Below are positions 27,700 to 37,301 of a stretch of DNA of 64,000 nucleotides, in pieces. Numbering within the stretch: position 1 is the first letter of the stretch; each line of letters opens with the position of its first letter. Origin of the DNA: Alphaproteobacteria bacterium (GTDB lineage: Bacteria > Pseudomonadota > Alphaproteobacteria > Micropepsales > Micropepsaceae); the NCBI GenBank assembly GCA_025350465.1, contig JANXXU010000008.1, forward strand, positions 62,001-126,000, given 5' to 3'. Made by a program: the position numbers and the translations under genes. Under the pieces are notes generated by a model, which was not told the DNA's origin, did not search any database, and saw nothing but the letters and a program-made list of their open reading frames with translations.

Positions 27700-27865
27700 T
27701 TATCCACCCAGCGCGGCTTGCGCCTTCTCGGGTTTGTCGACGGCAAACACGCAGCGCAAGCCGCCTGATCCTTCGCCGGCGACATAGAATGCTTCGATGT
27801 TGATGCGGGCCTTGGCGAGCGGCACGTCTTGCCGCGCCCGCCAAATGATTTTCCGAAGAATGGTG
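27700..27865 (-). pseudogene. C-terminal remnant of an ACT-domain protein
   Basis: Directly after the histidine kinase stop, one minus-strand frame is open to a TAA at 27700-27702. It reads DVPLAKARINIEAFYVAGEG, then GGLRCVFAVDKPEKAQAALGG. This is the second half of a small ACT domain (the A-x-INIEA strand, the V-D-x-P-E-K-A helix). The frame has no ATG, GTG or TTG start and is blocked upstream by a TGA inside the kinase gene, so the first half is missing. It looks like a gene end left behind by a rearrangement. Alternatively it could be expressed by reinitiation at a non-standard codon. Confidence 0.55.
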
Positions 27866-29443
27866 TCACGCCGCGCGAGTTGCCGCGGTGTTCGGATCGG
27901 TCAAGATCGTTGCCGTCACTTCTGTGCCGCGGCCTTCCTCGCTCTCGATCCGAAGATCCCCACCGTGGAGCCGCGTCAGCGACTTGACGAGCGCGAGCCC
28001 CAAACCGGAGCCGCCATGGAGGCGCGAAGCATCGCTCGACGCTTGCTCGAACGGTTGTGCCAGGCGCGGTAGGATGTGCGCCGCGATCCCGACGCCCGTG
28101 TCGCGCACGACAATGTGGACAAAACGGCCGCTCTTCCTCACGTCGACGTCGATGGTCCCGCCCTTGTTGGTGAACTTCACGGCATTCGACAGCAAGTTGA
28201 GCAGAATCTGCTTGACCGCGCGGAGGTCGGCGCGCAATCGCAAATCCTCCGGCTCGATCGACGTGGCGAGCGTTATGCCCTTCTCTTCCGCGCGCTTCTC
28301 GATCAGGCGAACGCAACTCGTGACGGCTTCGCCGGCCAGGAAATCTTCCAAGTGCAACTCGAACTTGCCGGCCTCGATCTTCGACATGTCCAGCAAATCA
28401 TTGATCAGGTCGAGCAGCATCGTGCCGGACTCGTTGATCAGGCTCGCGTATTCCTGATAGCGCTGGCTGCCTATCGGTCCGAACATCTCGCGCGACAGGA
28501 TATCGGAGAATCCGATGATGGCGTTGAGCGGCGTTCTGAGCTCGTGGCTCATATTGGCGAGGAAGCGCGATTTCGTCTGGCTCGCCGCCTCCGCCCGCTC
28601 GCGCGCCCGCGTCAACTCTTCTTCCACACGCTTGCGATCGGTGATGTCGCGCGACACTGAAATGGCGCCGTCGAACGCACCGGTTTCCGGATTCTTGAAG
28701 AAGCGCAAATGCGTCTCAAGCCACACATCGTGACCGTCGCGGTGTACGACGCGGTAGGTATAGTTCGCCGTGCCGGTCGTGCGCCGCGCTTGCGCGAGCG
28801 TTTCCTTGATTTGCTCGAGGTCGTCGGGGTGGGCGCCCTCGAACGGCCCGTTGCCCATCATCTCGCTCGGCTCGAAGCCTAGGATGCGCATGACCGCGGG
28901 CGATATGAACGAGAGCCGGCCGTCGGCCGAATGGCGGGCGATGATGTCGGAAGCCTCTTCGGCCATGAAACGGTAAGCGCCTTCGCTTTCTTTCAACGCA
29001 TTCTCGGCGCTGACTTTGGCGGTGACGTCTTGGACAACTCCGATAACGGCGAGGATCTTGCCGTCCGGCGCGCGTTCGACGTCGCCGTACGTATCGTAGA
29101 GGTGTATTTCGCCGTTGGGTTTGTATCCGCGCGTGCGATAATAAAATGGAGTGCCTTGCGTCATTGCTGCGGTCACAGCGGCCGCAACCGCGGGGCGATC
29201 GTCTGGATGCATTCGGTCCATCAGCCAGCGCGGCGACGGTTTGACGTCTTTCGGATCGATCTCGAGCAGCGTGAAGAAACCGGGCGACCACGTCGGATAT
29301 TTCGCCGTGGCCTCTTGGCGCCAATAGCCGATGCGCGCCGTTCTTTCCGCGAGGGCAAAGTGCGCCTCGAGCTGCTTCAGGCGCGTTTCCGCGCTTTGGC
29401 TCGAAGGAGCGCACGAATCCGCTTCGCTCTTGCCGTCAGTCAT
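27866..29443 (-). CDS. PAS-domain sensor histidine kinase (orphan)
   Basis: 525 residues from MTDGKSEADS. Two PAS domains occupy about residues 30-145 and 155-275, each ending in a PAC-like segment (VIGVVQDVTAK; AISVSRDITDRK). A HisKA domain follows with FLANMSHELRTPLNAIIGF (His 300), then HATPase boxes LLNLLSNAVKF, DTGVGI and GGSGLGLALVKSL. No transmembrane segments are visible, so it senses an internal signal. There is no receiver domain and no response regulator gene in the window, so it is an orphan. The start is set at 29443, before the first PAS domain. About 156 bases upstream are non-coding. Confidence 0.92.
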   Translation of the reverse strand: MTDGKSEADSCAPSSQSAETRLKQLEAHFALAERTARIGYWRQEATAKYPTWSPGFFTLLEIDPKDVKPSPRWLMDRMHPDDRPAVAAAVTAAMTQGTPFYYRTRGYKPNGEIHLYDTYGDVERAPDGKILAVIGVVQDVTAKVSAENALKESEGAYRFMAEEASDIIARHSADGRLSFISPAVMRILGFEPSEMMGNGPFEGAHPDDLEQIKETLAQARRTTGTANYTYRVVHRDGHDVWLETHLRFFKNPETGAFDGAISVSRDITDRKRVEEELTRARERAEAASQTKSRFLANMSHELRTPLNAIIGFSDILSREMFGPIGSQRYQEYASLINESGTMLLDLINDLLDMSKIEAGKFELHLEDFLAGEAVTSCVRLIEKRAEEKGITLATSIEPEDLRLRADLRAVKQILLNLLSNAVKFTNKGGTIDVDVRKSGRFVHIVVRDTGVGIAAHILPRLAQPFEQASSDASRLHGGSGLGLALVKSLTRLHGGDLRIESEEGRGTEVTATILTDPNTAATRAA

Positions 29444-29599
29444 TGTCCCAACGCCGCACAGCCTTGCGCGGGGAGACAAGCCCTGACCCCGCCGATCGAT
29501 CAACTATGGCGTGCAGCGCGTAAATATCGGCTGAAGTGGCAGCATGCGCGCACGTTTAACAGCGCGTTAAGTTCGTCCGATAACGGGCGAAACAAGCGT

Positions 29600-30643
29600 T
29601 CAAAGTCGCGAGTTCGCGAGCCGCCACGCGTGCTCGGCAAGGAATCGGCAATAATTCCCCAGCTGGGCCGCCGTCTCCGAACTGGCGTTGCCGTCGAGCC
29701 CGCGCTTGTAGACCCCCTGCGAGATCGAAGCTAAGCGAAATACCGAAAAGCTCACGTAGAACGACCAGTCGTCGATTGCACCGCGCCCAACGCGCTCGCA
29801 ATACCGGCTGACGTAATCGCGTTCGGTCGGAATGCCCGTTGCCTTGAAGTCGATGCCGACGAGCCCGCCTTGGCGCGGGTTCATCACGTGATAGCCCATA
29901 CAGTTGTAGGCGAGGTCGGCAAGTGGATGACCGATCGTCGCCAACTCCCAGTCGAGTACCGCAATCATCCGCGGCTCGCTCGGATGAAAGATCGAATTTT
30001 CAAGCCGATAGTCGCCATGCGCGATCGTGACCGAGTCGTCGGCAGGGATGTGGCGCGGCATCCATTCGATCAACTTTTCCATCTCGGCGATGTCGTCGGT
30101 TTGCGCCGCTCGATACTGCATGATCCAGCGCGCGATTTGCCGTTCGAAATAATTGCCGGGCTTGCCGAAATCGCCGAGGCCTGTTTTGGCGAGGTCGACT
30201 TTGTGCAGGCGCGCCAGCACGTCGTTCATGCCGTCGTAGATCGCCGCCCGTTCGCTCGCGCTCAGACCCGGCAGCTGTGGGTCGCGGAAAATACGTCCGT
30301 CAAGAAACTCCATCACGTAGAATGAGGTGCCGATGATGCTCTCGTCCTCGCACAGCACGTACATCTTCGGCACGGGAACCTCGGTCGCCGCGAGGGCCTT
30401 CATGACGCGGAATTCGCGGTCCACCTGATGCGCGCTCTTGAGAAGGACGCCCGGCGGCTTCTTGCGCAGCACGTAGTGCTTACCACCAGCACTGAGCAGG
30501 AATGTTGGATTCGACTGGCCGCCCGCGAACTGCTTGACGTCGAGTGGTCCGGCGAAGCCCTCGACATGCCGCGTGAGATAGCGCTCAAGGTTCGCTTCGT
30601 CGAAACGATGCGCGGCGCGCACTTGGGTCGGCTCGCCGCTCAT
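29600..30643 (-). CDS. Phosphotransferase family (APH-like) protein, downstream copy
   Basis: 347 residues. Starts MSGEPTQVRAAHRFDEANLE; kinase-fold motifs are FAGGQSNPTFLL, YVLRKKPPG (ATP-binding Lys), the catalytic loop IAHGDYRLENSI and VLDWELATIGHPLADLAY (metal-binding Asp). This is the APH subgroup associated with acyl-CoA dehydrogenases (ACAD10/11 N-domains; LvaA in Pseudomonas phosphorylates 4-hydroxyacyl-CoA). It starts 4 bases after the stop of a close paralogue at 30648-31745, so the two arose by tandem duplication and are co-transcribed. It is not an aminoglycoside resistance gene by context. Confidence 0.87.
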   Translation of the reverse strand: MSGEPTQVRAAHRFDEANLERYLTRHVEGFAGPLDVKQFAGGQSNPTFLLSAGGKHYVLRKKPPGVLLKSAHQVDREFRVMKALAATEVPVPKMYVLCEDESIIGTSFYVMEFLDGRIFRDPQLPGLSASERAAIYDGMNDVLARLHKVDLAKTGLGDFGKPGNYFERQIARWIMQYRAAQTDDIAEMEKLIEWMPRHIPADDSVTIAHGDYRLENSIFHPSEPRMIAVLDWELATIGHPLADLAYNCMGYHVMNPRQGGLVGIDFKATGIPTERDYVSRYCERVGRGAIDDWSFYVSFSVFRLASISQGVYKRGLDGNASSETAAQLGNYCRFLAEHAWRLANSRL

Positions 30644-30647
30644 CGCC

Positions 30648-31745
30648 TTAGTCCTTGGCGCCTGCGCGCTTGGCGTATTCCCACCCAAGCTCGGCGAGCG
30701 GGCGAACCGAGGCGGCGGTCTGTGCGGCATGGGAACTCGCCGCCGTGCCATCGCGCACGCGCCCCATGATGCCTTGCAGGATCCCTGCGATGCGGAAGAA
30801 ATTATAGGCGAAATAGAAATCGAGATTGTCGATTCCCGTTCGCCCCGTTCGCTTGCAATACATCGCGATGTATTCGCTCTCGCTCGGAATGCCGAGCGCT
30901 TTGAGATCGGCGCCGGAGAGCGATCCGGTTCCCCCGCCTGTCCCGCCCGTCGGCATGCGCCATTGCATGATGTGGTAGGTGAAGTCGGCGAGCGGATCGC
31001 CGATGGTCGAAATTTCCCAATCGAGCACGGCAAGCACGCGCGGCTCGCTCGGGTGCAGGACCATATTGTCGAGCCGGTAGTCGCCATGGACGATCGAGTT
31101 GCGCTCTCCTGGAGGAATGTGCGCCGGCAGCCATTCCATGAGCTTGTTCATCGCCGGCACGGATTCCGTTTCCGAGGCGACATACTGTTTGCCCCAGCGC
31201 GAAATCTGTCGCGCGAAATAATTGCCCGGCTTGCCGAAGTCTTCGAGGCCGAGCTTCAAATGGTCGGTCTGATGCAGCTTCGCCAGCGTCTCGTTCATCG
31301 CCTCGTAGATGGCGAAGCGCTGCTTGGGCTCGAGGCCCGGAAGCATCGGCTCCCAAATCACGCGGCCTTCGACGCATTCCATGACATAGAACATCGTGCC
31401 GGCGATGCTCTCGTCGGTGCACAGCACATAAGGCTTCGGCACGGGGAAGCCGGTCGGATGGAGCGCGCTGATGATGCGGTACTCGCGATCGACGGCGTGC
31501 GCGGAAGGCAGCAACTTGCCGGGCGGCTTACGGCGCAAAACATATTTCGCCTTGGGCGTGATCAGCTGATAGGTCGGATTCGACTGTCCGCCCTTGAACT
31601 GGCGGATGGTCAGCGGCCCTTGGAAGCCGGAAACGTGCTCGCTCAAATAGCGCTCAAGCTTCGCCACATCGAGCATGTGCTGCGGCATCACGTCTTTGGT
31701 GCCGCTGAATTGTTCCTGCCGCGACGGTTGAGCGGGTTGAGACAT
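30648..31745 (-). CDS. Phosphotransferase family (APH-like) protein, upstream copy
   Basis: 365 residues starting MSQPAQPSRQEQFSG, with about 20 more N-terminal residues than its neighbour. It shares the same blocks: FKGGQSNPTYQL, YVLRRKPPGKLLPSAHAVDREY, IVHGDYRLDNMVL, VLDWEISTIGDPLADFTY. All expected kinase residues are intact. The preserved words and order, together with the 4-base spacing, indicate a tandem pair that has since diverged; two non-identical copies suggest either two substrates or a heterodimer. Upstream, purD ends 68 bases away on the same strand. Confidence 0.87.
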   Translation of the reverse strand: MSQPAQPSRQEQFSGTKDVMPQHMLDVAKLERYLSEHVSGFQGPLTIRQFKGGQSNPTYQLITPKAKYVLRRKPPGKLLPSAHAVDREYRIISALHPTGFPVPKPYVLCTDESIAGTMFYVMECVEGRVIWEPMLPGLEPKQRFAIYEAMNETLAKLHQTDHLKLGLEDFGKPGNYFARQISRWGKQYVASETESVPAMNKLMEWLPAHIPPGERNSIVHGDYRLDNMVLHPSEPRVLAVLDWEISTIGDPLADFTYHIMQWRMPTGGTGGGTGSLSGADLKALGIPSESEYIAMYCKRTGRTGIDNLDFYFAYNFFRIAGILQGIMGRVRDGTAASSHAAQTAASVRPLAELGWEYAKRAGAKD

Positions 31746-31813
31746 GGGTCCTGGGCTTTCGCGCTTGTTGTTGCCGCCGATTGTTAGCCGAAAGGGCGGG
31801 CGAGGGAAGGAGC

Positions 31814-33097
31814 TTATGTTTTCCGGTCTTGGACAAGAGCCCGCCAACCGATGTCGCGTCGGCAAAATCCGCCCGGCCAGTCGATCAAATCGACAGCGCG
31901 GTAGGCCCGAGCCTGGGCTTCGGCGACCGTCCTGCCAGTCGCCGTAATATTGAGTACGCGCCCGCCGTTCGCAATCAGGGCGCCATCGCTACGTCGCCCG
32001 GTTCCAGCGTGAAAGATCTCGATGCCGTCGAGCTTCGCCGCCGCATCCAACCCGCGGATCTCGGTGCCCTTCTGCGGAGCCTCGGGATAACCCTTCGCGG
32101 CCATCACCACGCTCAGCGCCACGTGGTCATGCCAGCGCACATCGACAGTCTTCAGCGCGCCATCCGCGACCGCAAGAAGCAGCGGCACGATGTCCGACTT
32201 GAGCCGCGTCATGAGAACCTGGCACTCCGGATCGCCAAAGCGCGCATTGTATTCGATGAGCTTGGGTCCATCCATCGTTAGCATCAGCCCGGCGAACAGC
32301 ACGCCTTTGTAGGGCCGTCCGCGTTGCGCCATGGCGCGTATGGTCGGACGAACGATGCGCTCAAGCATGTCGCGCTCAAGCTCCGGCGTCAACGCGCGCG
32401 CCGGACTATAAGCTCCCATGCCGCCGGTGTTGGGACCGGTGTCGCCGTCGCCGACGCGTTTGTGATCCTGCGCGCTTGTCAGCGGCAGGATCGTCTCGCC
32501 GTCGCTCAAGACGAAATAGCTGACCTCTTCGCCTTCGAGGAATTCTTCGATCACCACCTCGCGGCCGGCTGATCCGAACGAGCCAGCGAACATCGCATCG
32601 ATCGCCGCCGACGCTTCAGCGCGCGTCGAGGCGATGATCACCCCCTTGCCCAGTGCCAGACCGTCGGCTTTGACGACGATCGGCAATGGATGATCGGCAG
32701 CGTAATCTTTCGCGCTCTCGGCATCGCCAAAGCGGCGATAGCGTGCGGTCGGAATGTCCTCGGCGGCACACAAATCCTTGGTGAAGCCTTTCGACCATTC
32801 AAGTTCGGCCGCCGCCTTGCTCGGCCCGAAAGCCTTGATGCCCTCGGCCTCGAGCCGGTCCGCCAAGCCCCCGGCGATCGGATCGTCGGGGCCGATGACG
32901 ACGAAGTCGATCTTCTTCTCGCGGGCGAAGGCGACGATGCGGTCGAAATCCATGGCGCCGATCGCCACGCACTCGGCGACCTGCGCGATCCCGGCATTGC
33001 CGGGCGCGCAATAAAGCTTGTTCGTCAAAGGCGAGGCCGCAATGGCCCAGCACAGGGCATGTTCGCGCCCGCCGCCGCCGATAACGAGGATGTTCAT
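31814..33097 (-). CDS. purD: Phosphoribosylamine-glycine ligase
   Basis: ATP-grasp enzyme of the second step of purine synthesis: phosphoribosylamine plus glycine plus ATP gives GAR. The 427-residue protein begins [20 protein letters not shown] and has [28 protein letters not shown] (ATP-binding Lys), [40 protein letters not shown] and [12 protein letters not shown]. Start at 33097 (MNILV) is preferred over an ATG four codons upstream because conservation begins there. Divergent from xseA with 65 bases between starts. Confidence 0.97.
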   Translation of the reverse strand: MNILVIGGGGREHALCWAIAASPLTNKLYCAPGNAGIAQVAECVAIGAMDFDRIVAFAREKKIDFVVIGPDDPIAGGLADRLEAEGIKAFGPSKAAAELEWSKGFTKDLCAAEDIPTARYRRFGDAESAKDYAADHPLPIVVKADGLALGKGVIIASTRAEASAAIDAMFAGSFGSAGREVVIEEFLEGEEVSYFVLSDGETILPLTSAQDHKRVGDGDTGPNTGGMGAYSPARALTPELERDMLERIVRPTIRAMAQRGRPYKGVLFAGLMLTMDGPKLIEYNARFGDPECQVLMTRLKSDIVPLLLAVADGALKTVDVRWHDHVALSVVMAAKGYPEAPQKGTEIRGLDAAAKLDGIEIFHAGTGRRSDGALIANGGRVLNITATGRTVAEAQARAYRAVDLIDWPGGFCRRDIGWRALVQDRKT

Positions 33098-33162
33098 GCG
33101 CCGCGGCACTCCCCAGAGAATGGCTGACTTTCCCGTGGGCGGCCTTGTAACATGCGTATTCC

Positions 33163-34611
33163 ATGAGCGAAACGGATTCGACCCCTTTGCTTTCGGGCAC
33201 CGACCCGCGTGCCGCCAACGCGCTCGAATATAGCGTCAGCGAGATCTCCACGGCCGTAAAGCGGATGGTGGAGGAGGGTTTCGCCTATGTGCGCGTGCGC
33301 GGTGAGTTGTCAGGCGTCAAGCGCCACTCGAGCGGCCACATCTACCTCGATCTGAAGGACGAAGGCGCGAGCCTCGCCGGCGTCATCTGGAGCCGCACCG
33401 CCCGCATGTTGCGCGTACAGCCTGAGAACGGGCTTGAGGTGGTGGCGACCGGCCGCCTCACGACCTATCCCGGGCAATCGAAATATCAAATCATCATCGA
33501 TCAGCTTCAACTGGCGGGCCTCGGCGCGCTGATGCAGCTCTTGGAGCAGCGTCGCAAAGCCCTCGCCGCCGAAGGTCTGTTCGACGACGCTCATAAGAAG
33601 CCGTTGCCGTATCTGCCGGAAGTCGTCGGTGTCGTTACCTCACCGACGGGCGCCGTGATCCGCGACATTCTGCATCGTCTGAGCGATCGCTTTCCGCGCC
33701 ACGTCTTGGTCTGGCCCGTCGCCGTTCAGGGCGAGAAATCCGCCGCCGAAGTTGCCGCCGCCATTGCCGGCTTCAACAATCTGCCGCTCGACGGCGCGAT
33801 TCGCCGCCCCGACGTCATCATTGTCGCGCGCGGCGGTGGCTCGATCGAAGATCTCTGGTCGTTCAATGAAGAGAATGTGGTACGCGCTGTCTTCGCCAGC
33901 ACCATCCCGGTTATTTCCGCCGTCGGCCATGAGACCGACACGACGCTGATCGATCACGTCGCCGACCGTCGCGCACCGACGCCGAGCGCGGCTGCCGAAA
34001 TGGCGGTGCCGGTGCGCGCCGATCTCATGCGCCATGTGCAACGCGACGGCGATCGCCTCGAGGGCGCCCGCATCCGCTTGTTCACGCAAGCCCGCCAGCG
34101 CTTCACAGATTTGGTCCGTGCGCTGCCGCGGCGCGAGGCGATCCTGGCCATCCCGCGCCAGCGTTTCGATATGGCCGCCGGCAAGTTGGCGAGCGCTCTT
34201 CTCATCATGGTTCAGCGCCAGCACACACGTTACGAGCGCGCCTCGGCGGGTCTGACGGTCGCACCGCTTCTGCAAGCGGCAAAGCGCCACGGCGAGCGGG
34301 TCCGCGAAATTACCGAACGTCTGGTCCGCGCTGCCAAGCGGCGCGTCGTCGATCTCACGTTGGAAATGAACGCGTCGGCGAAACTTCTTGAAACGCTGAG
34401 TTACAAGACGACCTTGTCGCGGGGCTACGCCTTCGTCGCCGGCACCAAGGATCGGCTTATCCGCCGCGCCGCCGATATTGCCGAGGGCGAGCGTTTGACG
34501 CTGACCTTCACCGACGGCACTGCCGAGGTCACGGCGGACGAGAAATCAACCGCCGAGGAGAGGAAATCCCGCAAAAGGCCTAAACCGGCGGGGCAGGCTG
34601 ATCTCTTCTAA
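33163..34611 (+). CDS. xseA: Exodeoxyribonuclease VII large subunit
   Basis: 482 residues. The N-terminal OB-fold ([19 protein letters not shown], then [22 protein letters not shown]) binds single-stranded DNA. The central nuclease domain has [60 protein letters not shown], and a long helical C-terminal region. The tail [13 protein letters not shown] is typical of alphaproteobacterial XseA. Together with the small subunit XseB (not in window) it degrades single-stranded DNA. Divergent from purD and followed 66 bases later by the DUF2093 gene, an order also seen in related genomes. Confidence 0.96.
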   Translation: MSETDSTPLLSGTDPRAANALEYSVSEISTAVKRMVEEGFAYVRVRGELSGVKRHSSGHIYLDLKDEGASLAGVIWSRTARMLRVQPENGLEVVATGRLTTYPGQSKYQIIIDQLQLAGLGALMQLLEQRRKALAAEGLFDDAHKKPLPYLPEVVGVVTSPTGAVIRDILHRLSDRFPRHVLVWPVAVQGEKSAAEVAAAIAGFNNLPLDGAIRRPDVIIVARGGGSIEDLWSFNEENVVRAVFASTIPVISAVGHETDTTLIDHVADRRAPTPSAAAEMAVPVRADLMRHVQRDGDRLEGARIRLFTQARQRFTDLVRALPRREAILAIPRQRFDMAAGKLASALLIMVQRQHTRYERASAGLTVAPLLQAAKRHGERVREITERLVRAAKRRVVDLTLEMNASAKLLETLSYKTTLSRGYAFVAGTKDRLIRRAADIAEGERLTLTFTDGTAEVTADEKSTAEERKSRKRPKPAGQADLF

Positions 34612-34677
34612 CGGGCGTGTCGAACGTCTATCTTCGTGTTTGATTTGCCGTGGGGCTGGCAACAAGGAACCGCTCGA

Positions 34678-34899
34678 ATGAATATGATGGAACGAGGTGC
34701 TCACGGGCTGGCCGTGGTGCGCTATCTCGACGGCGAATACCAGGTGATCACACCCGGCGCTTTCGTGATCTGCGCGATCACCGGCAAGCATATCCCCATC
34801 GACGAGCTTCGCTATTGGAACGTCGACCAGCAGGAGGCTTACGTCGACGCAACGGCGGCGCATAAGCGCTTCACCGAATTGATGAACGCCAAGAGCTAG
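34678..34899 (+). CDS. DUF2093 family protein
   Basis: A 74-residue protein from the ATG at 34678 (MNMMERGAHGLAVVRYLDGEY) preceded by AAGGAA. The core VITPGAFVICAITGKHIPIDELRYWNVDQQEAY is the DUF2093 motif; the family is short and found in Alphaproteobacteria. No catalytic site is known. It is 6 bases before the M23 peptidase gene, so both are likely transcribed with xseA. Function unknown; the position beside cell-envelope genes is suggestive only. Confidence 0.85.
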   Translation: MNMMERGAHGLAVVRYLDGEYQVITPGAFVICAITGKHIPIDELRYWNVDQQEAYVDATAAHKRFTELMNAKS

Positions 34900-34905
34900 A
34901 ACGCA

Positions 34906-35739
34906 ATGCTAGGGTTGGGACGGCGCGACGTTCTTCTGGGCGGGATGAGCCTGGCGGTGCTTGTCGCATCGGGCGCCATCGCACGCGCGGAAGCCGAGCT
35001 ACGCGGTCAATTCGTCCAAGGCACCTTGATCCGCGGGCGTACCGCGCCTGGCGCCAAAGTATCGATCGATGGCAAGGCGCTGACCCTCACGTCGACGGGC
35101 GATTTCGCGTTTGGCTTCGCCTACGACCGCACGGCACAGGCGACCTTGCGGGTCACCGTGCCCGGCGGCGAGACCGAAACCAAAACCTTCGACATCGCCA
35201 AGCGCGAATACCAAATTCAGCGCATCAACGGCTTGCCCGGCGACATGGTCGAGCCGCCGGCATCGGTGATGAAGCGCATCGAGCATGACAATCAACTGAT
35301 CGGCGCCGCCCGTGCGCTCGACACGGACGAAGATTGGTTTGCCGGCGAGTTCGCCTGGCCGGTCAAAGGTCCGCTCACCGGTTTCTACGGCAGCCAGCGC
35401 ATCCTAAATGGCGTGCCGAAGCGTCCCCATTTTGGCGTCGATATCGCCGCCGGCGAAGGCGCGCCGATCCACGCGCCGCTGAACGCGATCGTGTCGATGG
35501 CAGAGAAGGATATGTACTTCACTGGCGGCACCGTGATCCTCGACCACGGACACGGCATCTCGACCTGTTATCTGCACATGTCGCGCCTCGACGTGAAGGT
35601 CGGCGACCGCTTGGCAAAGGGCGATCCTGTCGGCGCCATCGGTCACACCGGCCGTGCCACCGGTCCGCATCTCTGCTGGCGCCTCAATTGGTTTCAAGAG
35701 CGCCTCGACGCCGCCCTCGTCGTCCCGCCGATGGCGTGA
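34906..35739 (+). CDS. M23 family peptidoglycan DD-metallopeptidase
   Basis: 277 residues with an N-terminal MLGLGRRDVLLGGMSLAVLV. The Arg pair before the hydrophobic segment could be a Tat signal, otherwise a Sec signal. The LytM/M23 domain spans about 150-275. The zinc ligands are in PHFGVDIA (His 175, Asp 179) and GPHLCW (His 255), with His 224 in CYLHMS as the catalytic partner. All are present, so an active endopeptidase is expected rather than an EnvC-like activator. Its stop overlaps the next start as TGATG. Confidence 0.93.
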   Translation: MLGLGRRDVLLGGMSLAVLVASGAIARAEAELRGQFVQGTLIRGRTAPGAKVSIDGKALTLTSTGDFAFGFAYDRTAQATLRVTVPGGETETKTFDIAKREYQIQRINGLPGDMVEPPASVMKRIEHDNQLIGAARALDTDEDWFAGEFAWPVKGPLTGFYGSQRILNGVPKRPHFGVDIAAGEGAPIHAPLNAIVSMAEKDMYFTGGTVILDHGHGISTCYLHMSRLDVKVGDRLAKGDPVGAIGHTGRATGPHLCWRLNWFQERLDAALVVPPMA

Positions 35740-36359
35740 TGGTGACCACGGCCCAACTATCGGCGATTGTTCTTGCGGCTATAGCCTTTCTGCTGTGTCC
35801 CACCACGGTTGCGTTATCGGAGCCTTCGCATAACGAAGAGTCCGCCGGTGAAGTTCGTCAGATTCTGGGCGAACCCCCGATTGAGCAAATCGTGCGAGCG
35901 GGTGGATTTGGTGTCATTCGTCTGCTGATTGGCGAAAACATCTACACGCGGCAAGCAATTGGCATTCGCATCGATTTCCGCGATGGCATTGGGCATCTCG
36001 TGGTCAAGCGCGAGCGCCCACTTTCGACCGGCGTCGTCGATGTTGCTGGCAGTCGAGAAGTATTAGACGGAGAGCTGATACCGCTGTTACGAGAGATTGA
36101 GAGGATCAATTTTTGGAAGTTGCCGATCGAAGAAGATCTGATGGCGCAGTGGCGCGAAAAACATTCAAGTCCGCCGCCCGTCGCGAGCAAGTACGACCCG
36201 GGAGAGCCAATCTCCATTGTTTGCATGGACGGTTCAACATTTGAGCTGGACGTCGCCATGGGTGAAAAGTATCGCGCAGTGTACCGCCATTGCGGCGGGC
36301 AAGACATTGAGCCGGTCGTCGCTCGAATCCATCGTCTCGCTGACCAAATCCTAAAATAG
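35739..36359 (+). CDS. Exported protein of unknown function
   Basis: 206 residues starting MVTTAQLSAIVLAAIAFLLC at the ATG that shares one base with the M23 stop. The signal peptide probably ends near VALSEP. The mature part has no recognised domain: IEQIVRAGGFGVIRLLIGEN, HLVVKRERPL, LIPLLREIERINFWKLP and PISIVCMDGSTFELDV. The last region pairs with a Cys in YRHCGGQ, so one disulfide is possible. Base composition is lower in G+C than the surrounding genes (many AAT, TTT, ATT codons), hinting at more recent acquisition or relaxed selection. Confidence 0.65.
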   Translation: MVTTAQLSAIVLAAIAFLLCPTTVALSEPSHNEESAGEVRQILGEPPIEQIVRAGGFGVIRLLIGENIYTRQAIGIRIDFRDGIGHLVVKRERPLSTGVVDVAGSREVLDGELIPLLREIERINFWKLPIEEDLMAQWREKHSSPPPVASKYDPGEPISIVCMDGSTFELDVAMGEKYRAVYRHCGGQDIEPVVARIHRLADQILK

Positions 36360-36362
36360 TCG

Positions 36363-37301
36363 CTACTTTGGCCAGCGACTGTGCAGCCAGAGCCAGTTCC
36401 ACGGCTCCTCGCGGATGCGCGCTTCGAGCGTCTGGTTGAGCTTCAGCGTCAAATCAAAGACGTCTTTGACGTGATTGCCTGTCGGCTTCGGCTCGAAGAT
36501 GTCGGTGACAGCGACGCGGTAGTGCGAGCGCGGCAGACGCGTGCACCAGCCGAAGATGATCGGCGCGCCGTGCCGCAGCGATAGATGCGCGGCGGCCGGT
36601 GCGGTCATCGCCTCGCGACCGAAGAACGGCACGGCGATGCCGTCGTTCAGCTTCTGGTCGATCAGCATCGCCAAGAGATTGCCGTCTTTTAGCGTCTTCA
36701 AAATCATGCGCGCGCCGTCCGCGCCCTTCGCCGCGACGATCGGCAAGCGCGATTGCCGCCGCGCCGAGATCCACGCATCGACATAAGGATTATTCGGTGC
36801 GCGATAGACCAGCGTGCCTTTCACGCCGTAATCGGCCAGCACGCCCGGCATCGTTTCCCAATTGCCGCAATGACCGGAGACGAAGATGCCGCCCTTGCCT
36901 TTGGCGACAACCTCTTCGGCGCGATGGATATCGACGACGTCGATACGCGCGCCCGCGCGCAACGCCCAAATTTTGTCGAGGTGCGCATACTCCGCGAACG
37001 TGCGGCCGAGATTGTCCCACATTTGCGCGATCGCCCGCTCGCGCGCCGCCTCGTCGAGTTCCGGCAACGATCGCGCCATATTGCGCCGCGCGCGCCGCGT
37101 GACCGGCAGCCCCGGTCCGAACGTCCGCGCGATCCAGCCGCCGAAATTCGAAGCGCGCTCGAGGCCTAAGAGCCAGAAGAGGCCCATGATCGCACGAAAG
37201 AGCGCGTACTCGACCACGTAGAGCGCGCGTAGCGCTGCGCCGGGGCGTCTTGCTTCACGCCTCAGCGCGGCGCCTTTGTCTAACGGTTCTGCTTGAGGCA
37301 T
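36363..37301 (-). CDS. Lipid A biosynthesis acyltransferase (LpxL/HtrB-like)
   Basis: 312 residues. Transfers a secondary acyl chain to Kdo2-lipid A at the inner membrane. One N-terminal hydrophobic segment (ALFRAIMGLFWLLGL) anchors it, and the catalytic H-x4-E motif is in VSGHCGNWE (His 144). Downstream blocks NNPYVDAWISARRQSRLPIVA and LIDQKLNDGIAVPFFGREAMT are family typical. It is the last gene of the lipid A operon and overlaps lpxK by 22 bases. Whether it is lauroyl-, myristoyl- or long-chain-specific cannot be read from sequence. Confidence 0.93.
   Translation of the reverse strand: MPQAEPLDKGAALRREARRPGAALRALYVVEYALFRAIMGLFWLLGLERASNFGGWIARTFGPGLPVTRRARRNMARSLPELDEAARERAIAQMWDNLGRTFAEYAHLDKIWALRAGARIDVVDIHRAEEVVAKGKGGIFVSGHCGNWETMPGVLADYGVKGTLVYRAPNNPYVDAWISARRQSRLPIVAAKGADGARMILKTLKDGNLLAMLIDQKLNDGIAVPFFGREAMTAPAAAHLSLRHGAPIIFGWCTRLPRSHYRVAVTDIFEPKPTGNHVKDVFDLTLKLNQTLEARIREEPWNWLWLHSRWPK

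Noticed and set aside
29600-31745. Aminoglycoside-resistance genes
   Set aside because: The APH fold is shared, but the sequence words and location match the acyl-CoA-linked phosphotransferase family, with no mobile-element or resistance context.
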